Source: JBBROS01 sp965260995
GTDB taxonomy: Bacteria; Pseudomonadota; Alphaproteobacteria; Acetobacterales; Acetobacteraceae
Length of the DNA stretch: 64,000 bases
Direction: 5' to 3'
NCBI GenBank assembly: GCA_965260995.1
Contig: CBDHCD010000003.1
Span: 186,001 to 250,000, forward strand
The notes beneath the pieces are model-generated. The model saw only the letters and a list, made by a program, of their open reading frames with translations. It was not told the DNA's origin and did no database searches. Numbering within the stretch: the stretch's first letter is position 1; each line of letters starts with the position of its first letter. Positions 55,597-64,000 of the stretch are shown one piece after another. A program made the position numbers and the translations under genes.

Positions 55597-56907
55597 ATGC
55601 GAATCTCCGTCCTTGGCATCGGTTACGTCGGCGCCGTCTCGTGCGGCTGCCTCGCCGCGTTCGGCCACGAGGTCGTCGGCGTTGACGTCAGCCCCGACAA
55701 GGTGGCCATGCTGGCCCGCGGCCAATCGCCGATCGTGGAAGCCGAGATCGACCGGCTGATCGCCGACGCGGTCGGCGACGGCCGCCTGCGCGCCACGACC
55801 GACATCGCCGACGCCGTCGCCAACACCGAGGTGTCGTTCATCTCCGTCGGCACGCCGAGCGGCCCGGACGGCAGCGTCAGCCTGCGCGCGGTGGACGACG
55901 TGGCCGAGCAGATCGGCCGCGAACTGCGCGACAAGCCCGGCCGCCACACGATCGTGATGCGCTCCACCGTGCCGCCCGGCACCGCCGAGGACCGGGTGAT
56001 CCCGGCTTTGGAGCGGGCCAGCGGCAAGCGCCACGGCGAGGGCTTCCGCTACCTGTCCAATCCCGAATTCCTGCGCGAAGGCTCCTCGGTGCGCGACTTC
56101 CACGCGCCGCCTTACACGCTGATCGGCGCGGCGGAGGGCGACGACGGCGACGTGCTGCGCCAGATCTACCAAGGGGTCTCGGGCGAGGTCCACGTCGTGC
56201 CGTATCGCGTGGCCGAAGCGGCGAAGTACCTCGCCAACGTCTATCACGCGGTGAAGCTCGCCTTCGCCAACGAGGGCGGCGCGATCCTGGCCGCGCTCGG
56301 CGTCGACGCCCGGGCGGCGTTCCGCCTGTTCTGCGAGGACAAGGTGCTGAACGTCTCGGCCGCCTATCTCACGCCGGGCTTCGCCTTCGGCGGCTCGTGC
56401 CTGCCGAAGGACATCCGCAGCTTCCTCGCCCTCGCCGACCAGGCCCACGTCAAGGCCCCGTTCCTGCGCCAGGTGCTGCCGAGCAACGACGCCAACATCG
56501 AGCGCACCTACGAGGCCATCGCCAAGCACGGGCGTCAGACCGTCGCCCTGTTCGGCCTCGCCTTCAAGCAGGGGACCGACGACCTGCGGGAAAGCCCCTT
56601 CGTCGTGCTGGCCGAGCGCCTGCTGGGCAAGGGTTACGACCTGCGCATCTTCGACCGTTCGGTCCAGGTCGCGCGCTTGGTCGGCAGCAACCGCGCCTTC
56701 ATCGAGCGCGAGATCCCGCACTTGGAACGCTTCATGGTGTCCGAGCCGGCCGAGGCGCTGGAGGGCGCGGGCCTCGCCGTGGTCGGCCACCTGGGCCGCG
56801 ACGACCGGGCGGCGGTGGCCGGCGCCCTCGCTGGCCGCCCGGTGCTGGACCTCGCCGGCATCCCTGAACTGCGGACCCTGCCCGGCTACCAGGGCCTCTG
56901 CTGGTGA
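55597..56907 (+). CDS. algD: GDP-mannose 6-dehydrogenase (AlgD-type nucleotide sugar dehydrogenase)
   Basis: The 436-residue enzyme oxidises GDP-mannose to GDP-mannuronate using NAD. It has the Rossmann start MRISVLGIGYVGAVSCGCLA, VGTPSGPDG, the SNPEFLREGS segment and the catalytic motif GFAFGGSCLPKD. ATG 55597 is chosen because it makes the length 436 and puts the catalytic cysteine at position 268, both as in Pseudomonas AlgD; ATG 55579 would add six residues. No other alginate genes are nearby, so the product may feed another uronic-acid polysaccharide. The stop overlaps the glycosyltransferase start (GTGA). Confidence 0.9.
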   Translation: MRISVLGIGYVGAVSCGCLAAFGHEVVGVDVSPDKVAMLARGQSPIVEAEIDRLIADAVGDGRLRATTDIADAVANTEVSFISVGTPSGPDGSVSLRAVDDVAEQIGRELRDKPGRHTIVMRSTVPPGTAEDRVIPALERASGKRHGEGFRYLSNPEFLREGSSVRDFHAPPYTLIGAAEGDDGDVLRQIYQGVSGEVHVVPYRVAEAAKYLANVYHAVKLAFANEGGAILAALGVDARAAFRLFCEDKVLNVSAAYLTPGFAFGGSCLPKDIRSFLALADQAHVKAPFLRQVLPSNDANIERTYEAIAKHGRQTVALFGLAFKQGTDDLRESPFVVLAERLLGKGYDLRIFDRSVQVARLVGSNRAFIEREIPHLERFMVSEPAEALEGAGLAVVGHLGRDDRAAVAGALAGRPVLDLAGIPELRTLPGYQGLCW

Positions 56908-58106
56908 GCCAAGCGCGGCTGCTGGTCGTCTCGCCCCGTTTCCTGTTCCCGCTCGACCAGGGCGGCCGCATCCGCACTGCCAACACGCTGCGCCATATGA
57001 AGGGCGGTGCTTTCCACCTGACGCTCGCCTCTCCCGCCCCCACCGACGCGGCCCGATTCGCGCGCGAAACGGAGGCGGTGTGCGACCGTTTCCTCTCCTG
57101 GCCGGAGCCGCGTCCCACCCGGCTGGCCAAGACGGCGGCGCTCGCCAGACGGCTGCCGGTCAGCGTCGCGACGGATGCCTCCGCCGAAGGCAGCCGCGTC
57201 GTCGCCGACGCCTTGCGCGAGAAACCGGACGCCGTGCTGGTTGATTTCCCCCATGCCGGCGTTCTGCTGCCCCCGGAGTTCGACACGCCCTCGGTCATCT
57301 TCACCCATAACGTCGAGGCCGAGATTTTCGCCCGGCACGCCGCCGTGGCCAAGGGACCGATGCGCCTGCTGTGGCGCGATCAAACCCGCAAGATGCGCCG
57401 TTTCGAGGCCGAGACGCTGCGCGCCTTCCGCCGGGTCATCGCCGTGTCGGAGCGGGACGCGGCCGCGCTGCGCGCCGCCTACGCCCTGCCGCGGGTGGAC
57501 GCGATCGAAACGGGCGTTGACACCGACTACTACGATTTCCGTCCTCGTGCCGGGGCGCCCGGCGCGGACGGCGGCACGGTCGCCTTCACCGGCTCCATGG
57601 ACTCGCGCTCCAACATCGACGGCATCGAGTTCCTGATGAATGAGGTCTGGCCACTCGTGCTCGCGCGCCGACCCAAGGCGCGCGCGCTGATCGCCGGGCG
57701 CAACCCACCAGAACGCCTGGTCAAAGCTGCCCATGCCCGCGGCCTTGACTGGACCTTCACTGGATTCGTCGACGACGTCCGCCCGTTCGTGGCCGAGGCC
57801 GACGCCTACGCCATCCCGCTGCGCGTCGGCAGCGGCACGCGGATCAAGGTGTTCGAGGCGATGGCGATGGGCTGCCCCGTCGTTTCCACCCAGCTCGGTG
57901 CGGAGGGGCTCGACGTGACACCTGGCGAGCACCTGTTGATGGCCGACACCGCCCCGGCCTTCGCCGACGCCATCCTATTGCTGCTGGACGACCCGGCCCG
58001 ATCTGCCGGCCTCGCTCACGCCGCCCGCGACACTGTTGTCCAGCGCTTCTCCTGGCCGCTGGTGACCCGGCGCTTCGAGCAGATCTGCCTCGACTGCATG
58101 CACTGA
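56904..58106 (+). CDS. GT4 glycosyltransferase, PEP-CTERM/exosortase-associated type
   Basis: The 400-residue enzyme shows the layout of sugar transferases linked to the PEP-CTERM/EpsH system (TIGR03087-like): VSPRFLFPLDQGGRIRT at the N terminus, VIFTHNVEAEIFARH, FTGSMDSRSNIDGIEFL and the donor-site region PLRVGSGTRIKVFEAMAMGCPVVST with its glutamate. The start is GTG 56904 overlapping algD. A role in exopolysaccharide assembly is supported by algD and a PEP-CTERM protein gene within 4 kb. The family label is by recognition, not by a search. Confidence 0.88.
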   Translation: MSQARLLVVSPRFLFPLDQGGRIRTANTLRHMKGGAFHLTLASPAPTDAARFARETEAVCDRFLSWPEPRPTRLAKTAALARRLPVSVATDASAEGSRVVADALREKPDAVLVDFPHAGVLLPPEFDTPSVIFTHNVEAEIFARHAAVAKGPMRLLWRDQTRKMRRFEAETLRAFRRVIAVSERDAAALRAAYALPRVDAIETGVDTDYYDFRPRAGAPGADGGTVAFTGSMDSRSNIDGIEFLMNEVWPLVLARRPKARALIAGRNPPERLVKAAHARGLDWTFTGFVDDVRPFVAEADAYAIPLRVGSGTRIKVFEAMAMGCPVVSTQLGAEGLDVTPGEHLLMADTAPAFADAILLLLDDPARSAGLAHAARDTVVQRFSWPLVTRRFEQICLDCMH

Positions 58107-58169
58107 CCTTGTGTTTTGACGGGCGTTGCTTCCGGTCGAGCGACGTCGCCCGATCTGGGCACGGTTTCA

Positions 58170-59213
58170 TCAAGGCTCTGAAGGCCCACCTCGCTCCAGC
58201 ACGCTCTCGACGTAGGCCATCCGCACCGCGGTCATCGACGCCGCCGCCAACGGCGTGGCCAGGATGATCCCCAGGAGGCCGAACAGGGTGCCGAGCACGG
58301 TCTGCGCCAGGATCGTCACCGCCGCCGGCAGGGAGATGGTATGGCGCTGGATCAGCGGCGCGATCACGTTGCCTTCCAGCATCTGCACCGCCAGGAACAG
58401 CAGCCCGATCCACAACGCGAGCGTCGGCGAACCCGCCAGACCCACCAGGATCGCCGGAACCGCGCCGGCCAACGCGCCGATGTAAGGCACGAAGTTCAGC
58501 AGCCCGGCGAACAACGCTAGCGTCGGCGCCAACGGCACCCCGAGCGCGAACAGCCCGGCGCCGATCAGCACCGTCACTACGAGCATGTCCAGCAACTGGC
58601 CCAGGAACCAGAGCTGCAGCGTCTCGCCGATCTGGTGCAGCACCTCCCGTCCCCGTGGCCGCCAGGAGGTCGGCAGCAGCCGGCAGGTCCCGCTCACGTA
58701 ACGGTCCGGGGCCGAGGCCAGAAACAGGGCGGTCGCGATCACCACGACCGTGCTGCCGGCCAGGCCCAAGGTCGTGCTCGCGAGCGTCGGCACGTAGCCG
58801 GCCACCTCGCCCACGGCGCTCTGGCCATTGCCGCGCAGCAGGTCGACCATCCGTTGTCCCAGGTTGGTGTCCTCGATATGAAGCCAGCCGCGCTGGACCT
58901 GATTGACGAGCTGGTCAGTCAGGTTCGCCGCCTGGTCAGCGATCGCCGGGCCGCGCCACCAGGCCATGCTTCCGATCGCCACCGCCAACGCCACGATCAC
59001 CGCCAACAGCGACCAGCCCTCGCCGAGCCCGGTCTCTCGATGCAGCCGATGGCTGCCGCCCCGCAGCACGCAAGCGATCAGCACCGCCGCGAAGATCAGC
59101 AGCATGATGTCGCGCAGCAGCCACACCATCAGCGCCAGCGCCGCCGCGATGGCGCTCGCCCGCAACGTGGCGTCGATGCGGCGCAGGGAACGGCGTTCGT
59201 CGGCGTCCCTCAT
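58170..59213 (-). CDS. AI-2E family transporter (PerM-like permease)
   Basis: The 347-residue inner-membrane protein has about eight hydrophobic segments in the AI-2E/PerM order. These include the paired N-terminal helices, LWFLGQLLDMLVVTVLIGAGLFALGVPLA, and the signature FVPYIGALAGAVPAILVGL followed by VIAPLIQRHTISLP. Members export small molecules or exchange ions; a few exchange sodium or act in signal export. It is the last gene of a minus-strand run with two cation antiporters, 36 nt downstream, which makes ion transport plausible. Confidence 0.88.
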   Translation of the reverse strand: MRDADERRSLRRIDATLRASAIAAALALMVWLLRDIMLLIFAAVLIACVLRGGSHRLHRETGLGEGWSLLAVIVALAVAIGSMAWWRGPAIADQAANLTDQLVNQVQRGWLHIEDTNLGQRMVDLLRGNGQSAVGEVAGYVPTLASTTLGLAGSTVVVIATALFLASAPDRYVSGTCRLLPTSWRPRGREVLHQIGETLQLWFLGQLLDMLVVTVLIGAGLFALGVPLAPTLALFAGLLNFVPYIGALAGAVPAILVGLAGSPTLALWIGLLFLAVQMLEGNVIAPLIQRHTISLPAAVTILAQTVLGTLFGLLGIILATPLAAASMTAVRMAYVESVLERGGPSEP

Positions 59214-59249
59214 CGGCCGGCCCTGTCCGTCATGAAGATCGGCCGCGCG

Positions 59250-60311
59250 TCATACGAAGTAATACGCCGCCCCGAGCAGGACGTAGACGCCGATCAGCAT
59301 CACCCCTTCGAACCACGTCGTCTCCCCGTCGCCGGCGATGGCGCTGACGATGAACGCCGCCCCCGCGATGGCGAACAGGTCGAGCGGGTTGGTGAACACC
59401 AGCGTCATCGGGGCGCCGATCAGCCACGACAGGATCACCAGCAGCGGCGCCACCACCATCGCCACCTGGATGGTCGAGCCGATGCAGATGCTCATGGTCA
59501 GCCCCATCCGGTCCTGCTTGGCGAACCACACCGCGGCGAACAGGTCGGCCGCCGTGCCCACCAGCGCCAGCACGATCACGCCCAGGAACACCTTGGACAA
59601 GCCCAGCGTGCCCGCGGCGTCGGTCAGCGCGCCCGACACCAGTTCACTCTCCAGCGCCGCGCCCGCGGTGGCGAGGCCCAGCACCAGCAACCCTTGCCAC
59701 AACGACCAGCGCGCCTCGCCCTCACCGTGCTCGCCGGTGTCGAACACGTCGCGATGGGTGATCAAGGTGTAGACTAGGTTGCCCGCGTACAGCAGCAGCA
59801 GCACGGCCGAGGCGGCGAGGCTGAGTTCCTCGTCGCTGACGCTCATGTCCCGCGTGCTGTCCATGCTGCGCCCGGTGTAGTCGAACACCGCCGGCAGCAG
59901 CAGCGCGATCACCGCCAGGATCAGCAGGCTGGACAGCAGCCCGGCCCGCTCGCGCTTGAACGTCTGGAGCTCGCGCCCCCACCCGCCCACCACCATCGCC
60001 AGCCCCAGGCCCAGCAGGCTGGTGCCCATGATCGAGCCGGTGATCTGGGCGTGGACCACCTCGGTCTCGCCCCCGGCCAGGATGAACAGCGCCAGGATCA
60101 GCTCCGCCAAGCTGCCCAGGCTGATGGTGAGCAGCCCGCCGATCGCCGACCCGGTGTGCATCGCGAGCTCGTCGGTCGCGACCCGGATCCACTCCGCCAG
60201 CACGCCGATGCCCGCGATGCCCGCGACGAACACCCAGATCGGCGGCGCCTCGAACACGTAGTCCATGACCGGCGCCACCGGGATGAGCGCCAGCAGGGCG
60301 TAGCGGATCAC
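59250..60311 (-). CDS. sodium/calcium or calcium/proton antiporter (CaCA family)
   Basis: The 353-residue protein has about eleven membrane segments and two alpha-repeat motifs: ISLGSLAELILALFILAGGE near residue 70 and LALVGTAADLFAAVWFAKQDRMGLTMSICIGSTIQ near residue 265. A central acidic stretch (DTGEHGEGEA) lies between the halves, as in ChaA/Cax proteins. It exchanges Ca2+ or related cations for H+ or Na+. GTG 60311 overlaps the stop of the upstream antiporter (GTGA), showing coupling. Confidence 0.88.
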   Translation of the reverse strand: MIRYALLALIPVAPVMDYVFEAPPIWVFVAGIAGIGVLAEWIRVATDELAMHTGSAIGGLLTISLGSLAELILALFILAGGETEVVHAQITGSIMGTSLLGLGLAMVVGGWGRELQTFKRERAGLLSSLLILAVIALLLPAVFDYTGRSMDSTRDMSVSDEELSLAASAVLLLLYAGNLVYTLITHRDVFDTGEHGEGEARWSLWQGLLVLGLATAGAALESELVSGALTDAAGTLGLSKVFLGVIVLALVGTAADLFAAVWFAKQDRMGLTMSICIGSTIQVAMVVAPLLVILSWLIGAPMTLVFTNPLDLFAIAGAAFIVSAIAGDGETTWFEGVMLIGVYVLLGAAYYFV

Positions 60312-61624
60312 GAGGCGGGCTTGACCGAATCCACCGGATTCGTGGGTTTGGTGTCGGACCGGCTGAGGACCGCCTGGCGCTGGCGCACGCGCCCGAGCAA
60401 GGCGGAAAGGTGGGTCCCGGTGATCCCGTGCGCCACCACCGACCCGGCCGCCGCCAGGCTGACGATGGGCCACACCGCCTTGATCCCGGTCATGTCCTCG
60501 GCGATGCAGGCATAGAACAGCGCCGCCGCGCCGATCGGCCCGAACCACCCGGCGAACAGCCCCTGCGACAACGGCTGCGTCCAAGGCATGAAGCGGTGCA
60601 GCAGCAGCCAGGCCGGTATCCGGCGCAGCAGCAGCAGCCCGGCGACGAACAGCAAGGCACCCCACCCGAGGTCGAACCATTCGACCCACGGCAAGGCTGC
60701 GCCGAGCAGGAACATGATCGGCAGGTCGAAGAACCGGCTGATGGCCTCGTTGAAGTGTTCCTGGTGCTGCTGCGCCTCGTCCTCATAGACCTCGTTCAGC
60801 ACCGCGCCGGCGATGAACGCGCCCAGCACCCCGTTGCCGCCGACCGCCTGCAACCCCCCGAGCACCGCCAACGACAGCGCCAAGGCGATGGTGAGCAGCG
60901 AGGCGTGGTCCGCGTCCGGGTCCTTGCGCGCCCACTTGAGGCAGATCGTGGCCAGGTACCCGGCCCCGACCCCGATCACGATCGCCAGGCCGACCTCGAT
61001 CACGAAGGCGTGCAGCCCCCAGTCGCTCAAGGCGTGCCCGGTGTCGCCCGTCTGGGCATCGAGGATCAGGAAGATCGGCAGCAGCACCAGCGGCTCGGCC
61101 AGCCCGTCGTTGGTGCCGCTCTCGGCCGTGATGCCGTGGCGAAGCTCGGGCGGCACGGCCTGCCGCGCCAACCGCCCGCTGACCACCGGCGCCGACAGCA
61201 CCGGGTCGGTCGGGGACACGATGGCGCCGATCAGCGCGGCCATGACCCAGGGCAAGTCCAGGGCGTACTTGGCGACGAGGGTGCCCCCGAGCCACATCAG
61301 CAGCATCCCCGGCCCGAGCGCGACCAGCAGCCCGCGCCATTGCCGCTGGAGCCAGCCGCGGGGCAGGCGCATGGCGGCGGCCAGCACGGCGATGGCCAGG
61401 GTGACGCGCGCCGCCTCGCGCAGGAACTCCCGCGCGCTCACGTCATTGGCAACGTCGAGGCGCACGAAATCAAGCACGAGCGGCCCAAGCAGCACGCCGG
61501 CGATGGCGCACACGAGCGGCTCCGACATCCAGAGCCGGGAATTGACCAACCCCGACGTGGCCCCGAGCAGGAGCAGCAGCCCGGTGACGCAGAGCATGAG
61601 CAGCCAAGGGTGCGGAACGATCAT
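60308..61624 (-). CDS. cation:proton antiporter, CPA1 (NhaP) family
   Basis: The 438-residue inner-membrane antiporter has about 12 segments. The ion-binding helices contain SPTDPVLSAPVV and the ND motif in ESGTNDGLAEPLVLLP, both typical of electroneutral CPA1 exchangers. The C-terminal tail is short. With the CaCA antiporter directly downstream, it probably forms an operon for Na+, K+ or Ca2+ homeostasis. Confidence 0.9.
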   Translation of the reverse strand: MIVPHPWLLMLCVTGLLLLLGATSGLVNSRLWMSEPLVCAIAGVLLGPLVLDFVRLDVANDVSAREFLREAARVTLAIAVLAAAMRLPRGWLQRQWRGLLVALGPGMLLMWLGGTLVAKYALDLPWVMAALIGAIVSPTDPVLSAPVVSGRLARQAVPPELRHGITAESGTNDGLAEPLVLLPIFLILDAQTGDTGHALSDWGLHAFVIEVGLAIVIGVGAGYLATICLKWARKDPDADHASLLTIALALSLAVLGGLQAVGGNGVLGAFIAGAVLNEVYEDEAQQHQEHFNEAISRFFDLPIMFLLGAALPWVEWFDLGWGALLFVAGLLLLRRIPAWLLLHRFMPWTQPLSQGLFAGWFGPIGAAALFYACIAEDMTGIKAVWPIVSLAAAGSVVAHGITGTHLSALLGRVRQRQAVLSRSDTKPTNPVDSVKPAS

Positions 61625-61766
61625 GCGAGACTTTCCGCTGAGAGGAGGCCGGTGACCGACGCGCGGGACGGGCGGTACAGGCCAGCCTTCCCGATTTCCA
61701 CGGCGGAGGCAACCGTGCGGGCGGCGCGCGCGAAGACGGTCACGGAGGCGGCGCGCCGAAGTGCGC

Positions 61767-63860
61767 TCAGGCGCGGGCGACGCTCCGGCGGTGACGCCAG
61801 GCGTGCCATGTCACGAACGCGACGGCGGCGGCGAAGCCCAGCTCATCCGTCATCGGCACCGCGGCGATCAGCAGCACCGCCGCGACGAACGCCCAGGCCC
61901 GCTCCCACCAGGCGATCGGCCCGAGCAGGTAGCCGACCGCCACCGCCCCCCACAGCGCGATGGCGATCACCGCCTTGAGCACGACGTAAATCACCGCCGG
62001 GGCGTAACCGATGCTGGCCGCGAGCGGCCCGCCGTCCTGCAGCATCAGGGCCGGGGAGTACACCGCCATGAACGGCACCACGAAGCCGGCGATGGCTACC
62101 CGCATCGCTTGCAGCCCGATCTTCATGCCGCTCTCCCGCGCGATGGGCGCGGCGGCGAAGGCGGCCAACGCCACCGGCGGCGTCAGGTCGGCCATGATGC
62201 CGAAGTAGAACACGAACATGTGCGTCACCAGCAGCGGCACGCCCAGTTCCAGCAACGCCGGCCCGGCGATGGAGGAGGTGATGATGTAGTTGGGGATCGT
62301 CGGGATGCCCATGCCGAGGATCAGGCAGGTCACCATCGTCAGCAGCAAGGAGGCGAACAGGCTGGTCGCCCCCACCGCGACCACGGCGCCGGCGAAGATC
62401 GTCGCCGAGCCGGTGAGCGACAGCACGCCGATGATGACGCCGACCAGCGCGCAAGCGATGCCCACCGGCAAGGCCTGCCGCGCCCCGTCCGCCAAGGCCT
62501 CGGCGCAGAGCGAGAGCGTCGCCCGCCCGCCGTGGCGCGCCGCGTTGGCCGCCACCAGCAACGCCACCACCGCCAGCACGACGCCGACGCCGAATTCCAG
62601 CAGCGCCGCCGACATCAGCCCGAGCGCAATCCAGAACGCGACCCGGAACGCGGCCCGACCCAGCCCAAGGGCGATCGGCGCGCCGAGCACGATCATCGCC
62701 GTCAGCCCGAGCCCGATCGTGCCGGCGTAGAGCGGCGTGTAGCCGGACATCAGCAGGTAGACCAGCACGGCCAGCGGCAGCAGCAGGAACCACTTCGCCT
62801 TGATCGCCGCCAGCGCGTCCGGGCAGTCCGCCTTCGGCACCCCAAGCAGCCGCAGCCGCCCGGCTTCGAGGTGCACCATCCAGAACGCGGTCACGAAGTA
62901 GAGCAGCGCCGGGATGATCGCCGCCCGCACCACGTCCGCGTAGGGGATGCCGAGGCTCTCGGCCATGATGAACGCCACCGCGCCCATCACCGGCGGCATG
63001 ATCTGGCCGCCCATCGACGCCGTCGCCTCCACCCCGCCGGCGAAGGCGGAGGTGAAGCCGAACCGCTTCATCAGCGGGATGGTGAACTGCCCGACCGCGA
63101 CCACGTTGGCGACGCCCGAGCCGCTGATGGTGCCCATGAAGGCGGAGGCGACGACGGCGACCTTGGCCGGGCCGCCGCGCGTGTGGCCGACGGTGCCCAG
63201 CGCCACGTCGGTGAACAGCGAGATCATCCCGGCGCGCTCCAGGAACGCGCCGAACAGGATGAACAGGAAGATGTAGGTGGACGAGACGTAGGTCGGCGTG
63301 CCGTAGATGCCTTCGGTGCCGAGGTAGAGGGTGTCGACGATCTGCTCGAAGGCGAACGGCCGGTGATCGAACGGCGGCGGCAGCACCTGCCCGTACAGCC
63401 CGTACAACAGGAACGCGGCGCAGATCAGCGGCAAGGACGGCCCCATCAGCCGGAACCCGGCGAAGAACACCAGCCCCACCACCAGCACGCCCATCAGGAT
63501 GTCGTTGGTGTCCGGCGCCCCGGCGCGCACGATCAGCTCGGTGTAGAACACCCAGTGATACAGCCCGGCCACGAACGCCACGACGGCGAGCAAGGCCCAT
63601 CCCAGGGCCAGCGCCCCGCCGCGCCCCCGGTTGGCGACCAGCCCGAACAGCAGCGCCAGCAGGAAGCCGACGTGCAACGAGCGCACGACGCTGCTCGGCA
63701 GCGGCGCGTAGGCCGCCGTCCAGATCTGGAACGCCGAGAACAGGATGGCGAACAGCTTGAGCGCCGCCCGCCCGGTCCCGTCGCCCCAGCCCAGCCCGGC
63801 GTGCTCGACAGCCGCGCCTTCCTCGACCGCGGTCGGGTGCGCGACCGCTGCGCCGCTCAC
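61767..63860 (-). CDS. TRAP transporter fused permease (4TM/12TM, TAXI type)
   Basis: The 697-residue inner-membrane protein fuses a DctQ-like small domain (about 30-170) to a DctM-like large domain. DctM marks are FLFILFGAFLERAGM, the GTISGSGVANVVAVGQFTIP segment, MPPVMGAVAFIMAESLGIPYADV and LGMGIPTIPNYIITS. Fused permeases of this kind work with TAXI-type binding proteins, and the end of one lies directly upstream. The start is GTG 63860. Substrate is unknown; dicarboxylate or glutamate are known examples in the group. Confidence 0.92.
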   Translation of the reverse strand: MSGAAVAHPTAVEEGAAVEHAGLGWGDGTGRAALKLFAILFSAFQIWTAAYAPLPSSVVRSLHVGFLLALLFGLVANRGRGGALALGWALLAVVAFVAGLYHWVFYTELIVRAGAPDTNDILMGVLVVGLVFFAGFRLMGPSLPLICAAFLLYGLYGQVLPPPFDHRPFAFEQIVDTLYLGTEGIYGTPTYVSSTYIFLFILFGAFLERAGMISLFTDVALGTVGHTRGGPAKVAVVASAFMGTISGSGVANVVAVGQFTIPLMKRFGFTSAFAGGVEATASMGGQIMPPVMGAVAFIMAESLGIPYADVVRAAIIPALLYFVTAFWMVHLEAGRLRLLGVPKADCPDALAAIKAKWFLLLPLAVLVYLLMSGYTPLYAGTIGLGLTAMIVLGAPIALGLGRAAFRVAFWIALGLMSAALLEFGVGVVLAVVALLVAANAARHGGRATLSLCAEALADGARQALPVGIACALVGVIIGVLSLTGSATIFAGAVVAVGATSLFASLLLTMVTCLILGMGIPTIPNYIITSSIAGPALLELGVPLLVTHMFVFYFGIMADLTPPVALAAFAAAPIARESGMKIGLQAMRVAIAGFVVPFMAVYSPALMLQDGGPLAASIGYAPAVIYVVLKAVIAIALWGAVAVGYLLGPIAWWERAWAFVAAVLLIAAVPMTDELGFAAAVAFVTWHAWRHRRSVARA

Positions 63861-63873
63861 CGCCTCGGCCCGC

Positions 63874-64000
63874 TCAGGCCTTCTTGGCTTCGCTGAAGTA
63901 GCGTTCGGCGCCGGGGTGCAGCGGGATCGGCGGGTCCTCGGCTGCGGTCTTGGGGTCGATGCCCTTGGCCGCCGCCTGCGCCGCGACCAGCGCCGGCACG
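63874..64000 (-). CDS. TAXI family TRAP substrate-binding protein, C-terminal fragment (cut by window edge)
   Basis: Only the last 41 or so codons are visible, ending KGIDPKTAAEDPPIPLHPGAERYFSEAKKA. The PLHPGAERYF motif just before the stop is characteristic of TAXI-type TRAP binding proteins. The gene continues beyond the right end. The stop is 13 nt before the GTG of the fused permease, so the two form one transporter operon. Confidence 0.85.
   Translation of the reverse strand, partial: VPALVAAQAAAKGIDPKTAAEDPPIPLHPGAERYFSEAKKA

Noticed and set aside
61621..61809. 62-codon minus-strand frame whose stop overlaps the CPA1 antiporter start (ATGA)
   Set aside because: The overlap looks like coupling, but the peptide is a generic Ala/Arg/Ser-rich sequence, overlaps the end of the fused TRAP permease gene and lacks any family feature.

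Overview
The window is a very GC-rich bacterial chromosome segment, probably from an alphaproteobacterium of the Rhodospirillales/Acetobacteraceae type. That placement is inferred from the divergent ubiE/mutM pair, the mutM - enoyl-CoA hydratase - rpsT - dnaA order, a group I intron in tRNA-Arg(CCU), several TRAP transporters and GC-ending codons; no 16S gene is present to confirm it. I see no CRISPR array, insertion sequence, integrase or prophage.

Region by region. 0.4-3.7 kb (+): a three-gene overlapping cluster matching the URC-type uracil catabolism set (GTP-cyclohydrolase-II-like URC1, DUF1688/URC4, uracil phosphoribosyltransferase). 3.9-6.9 kb (+): a DctP-DctQ-DctM TRAP transporter. 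7.0-8.6 kb: an alanine exporter (alaE, -) and an unrecognised ORF ending in a curious 23-bp tandem repeat. 8.7-12.8 kb (+): a spermidine/putrescine-type ABC importer (ATPase, binding protein, two permeases). 12.8-18.1 kb: two ABC-F translation factors (YheS-like and EttA), two GNAT acetyltransferases and a CHRD protein. 18.2-21.8 kb (-): pqiABC lipid-transport system. 21.9-27.7 kb (+): a CzcCBA-type heavy-metal efflux operon. 27.7-30.2 kb (-): a parallel beta-helix protein and a polysaccharide pyruvyl transferase. 30.35-38.6 kb (-): eight closely packed genes, a beta-keto acid cleavage enzyme, an M19 dipeptidase, an aldo/keto reductase and an orphan ABC binding protein, followed by a four-gene hydrogenase-4/complex-I-like membrane module that lacks the NiFe ligands and, in its antiporter-like subunit, has no lysine at all.

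38.7-39.0 kb holds tRNA-Arg(CCU) interrupted by a 236-nt group I intron. 39.1-44.7 kb: a small unknown protein, a GT-A-like protein, an MFS exporter, an unusual ExeA-like protein without a P-loop plus a partner lipoprotein, and an SDR. 44.7-53 kb is a housekeeping block: coaBC, ubiE, mutM, enoyl-CoA hydratase, rpsT, dnaA, dnaN, recF. 53.3-58.1 kb is surface/envelope related: a PEP-CTERM protein, cyclopropane fatty acid synthase, a GDP-mannose dehydrogenase (algD) and a PEP-CTERM-associated type glycosyltransferase. 58.2-64 kb (-): an AI-2E family permease, two cation antiporters and a TAXI-type TRAP transporter whose binding protein runs off the right edge.

The most noteworthy points are the intron-bearing tRNA, the degenerate energy-converting-hydrogenase-related module, the P-loop-less ExeA-like protein that shares a short motif with its lipoprotein neighbour, a MutM whose last zinc-ligand cysteine is replaced by arginine, and many short in-frame repeat insertions in coding genes.
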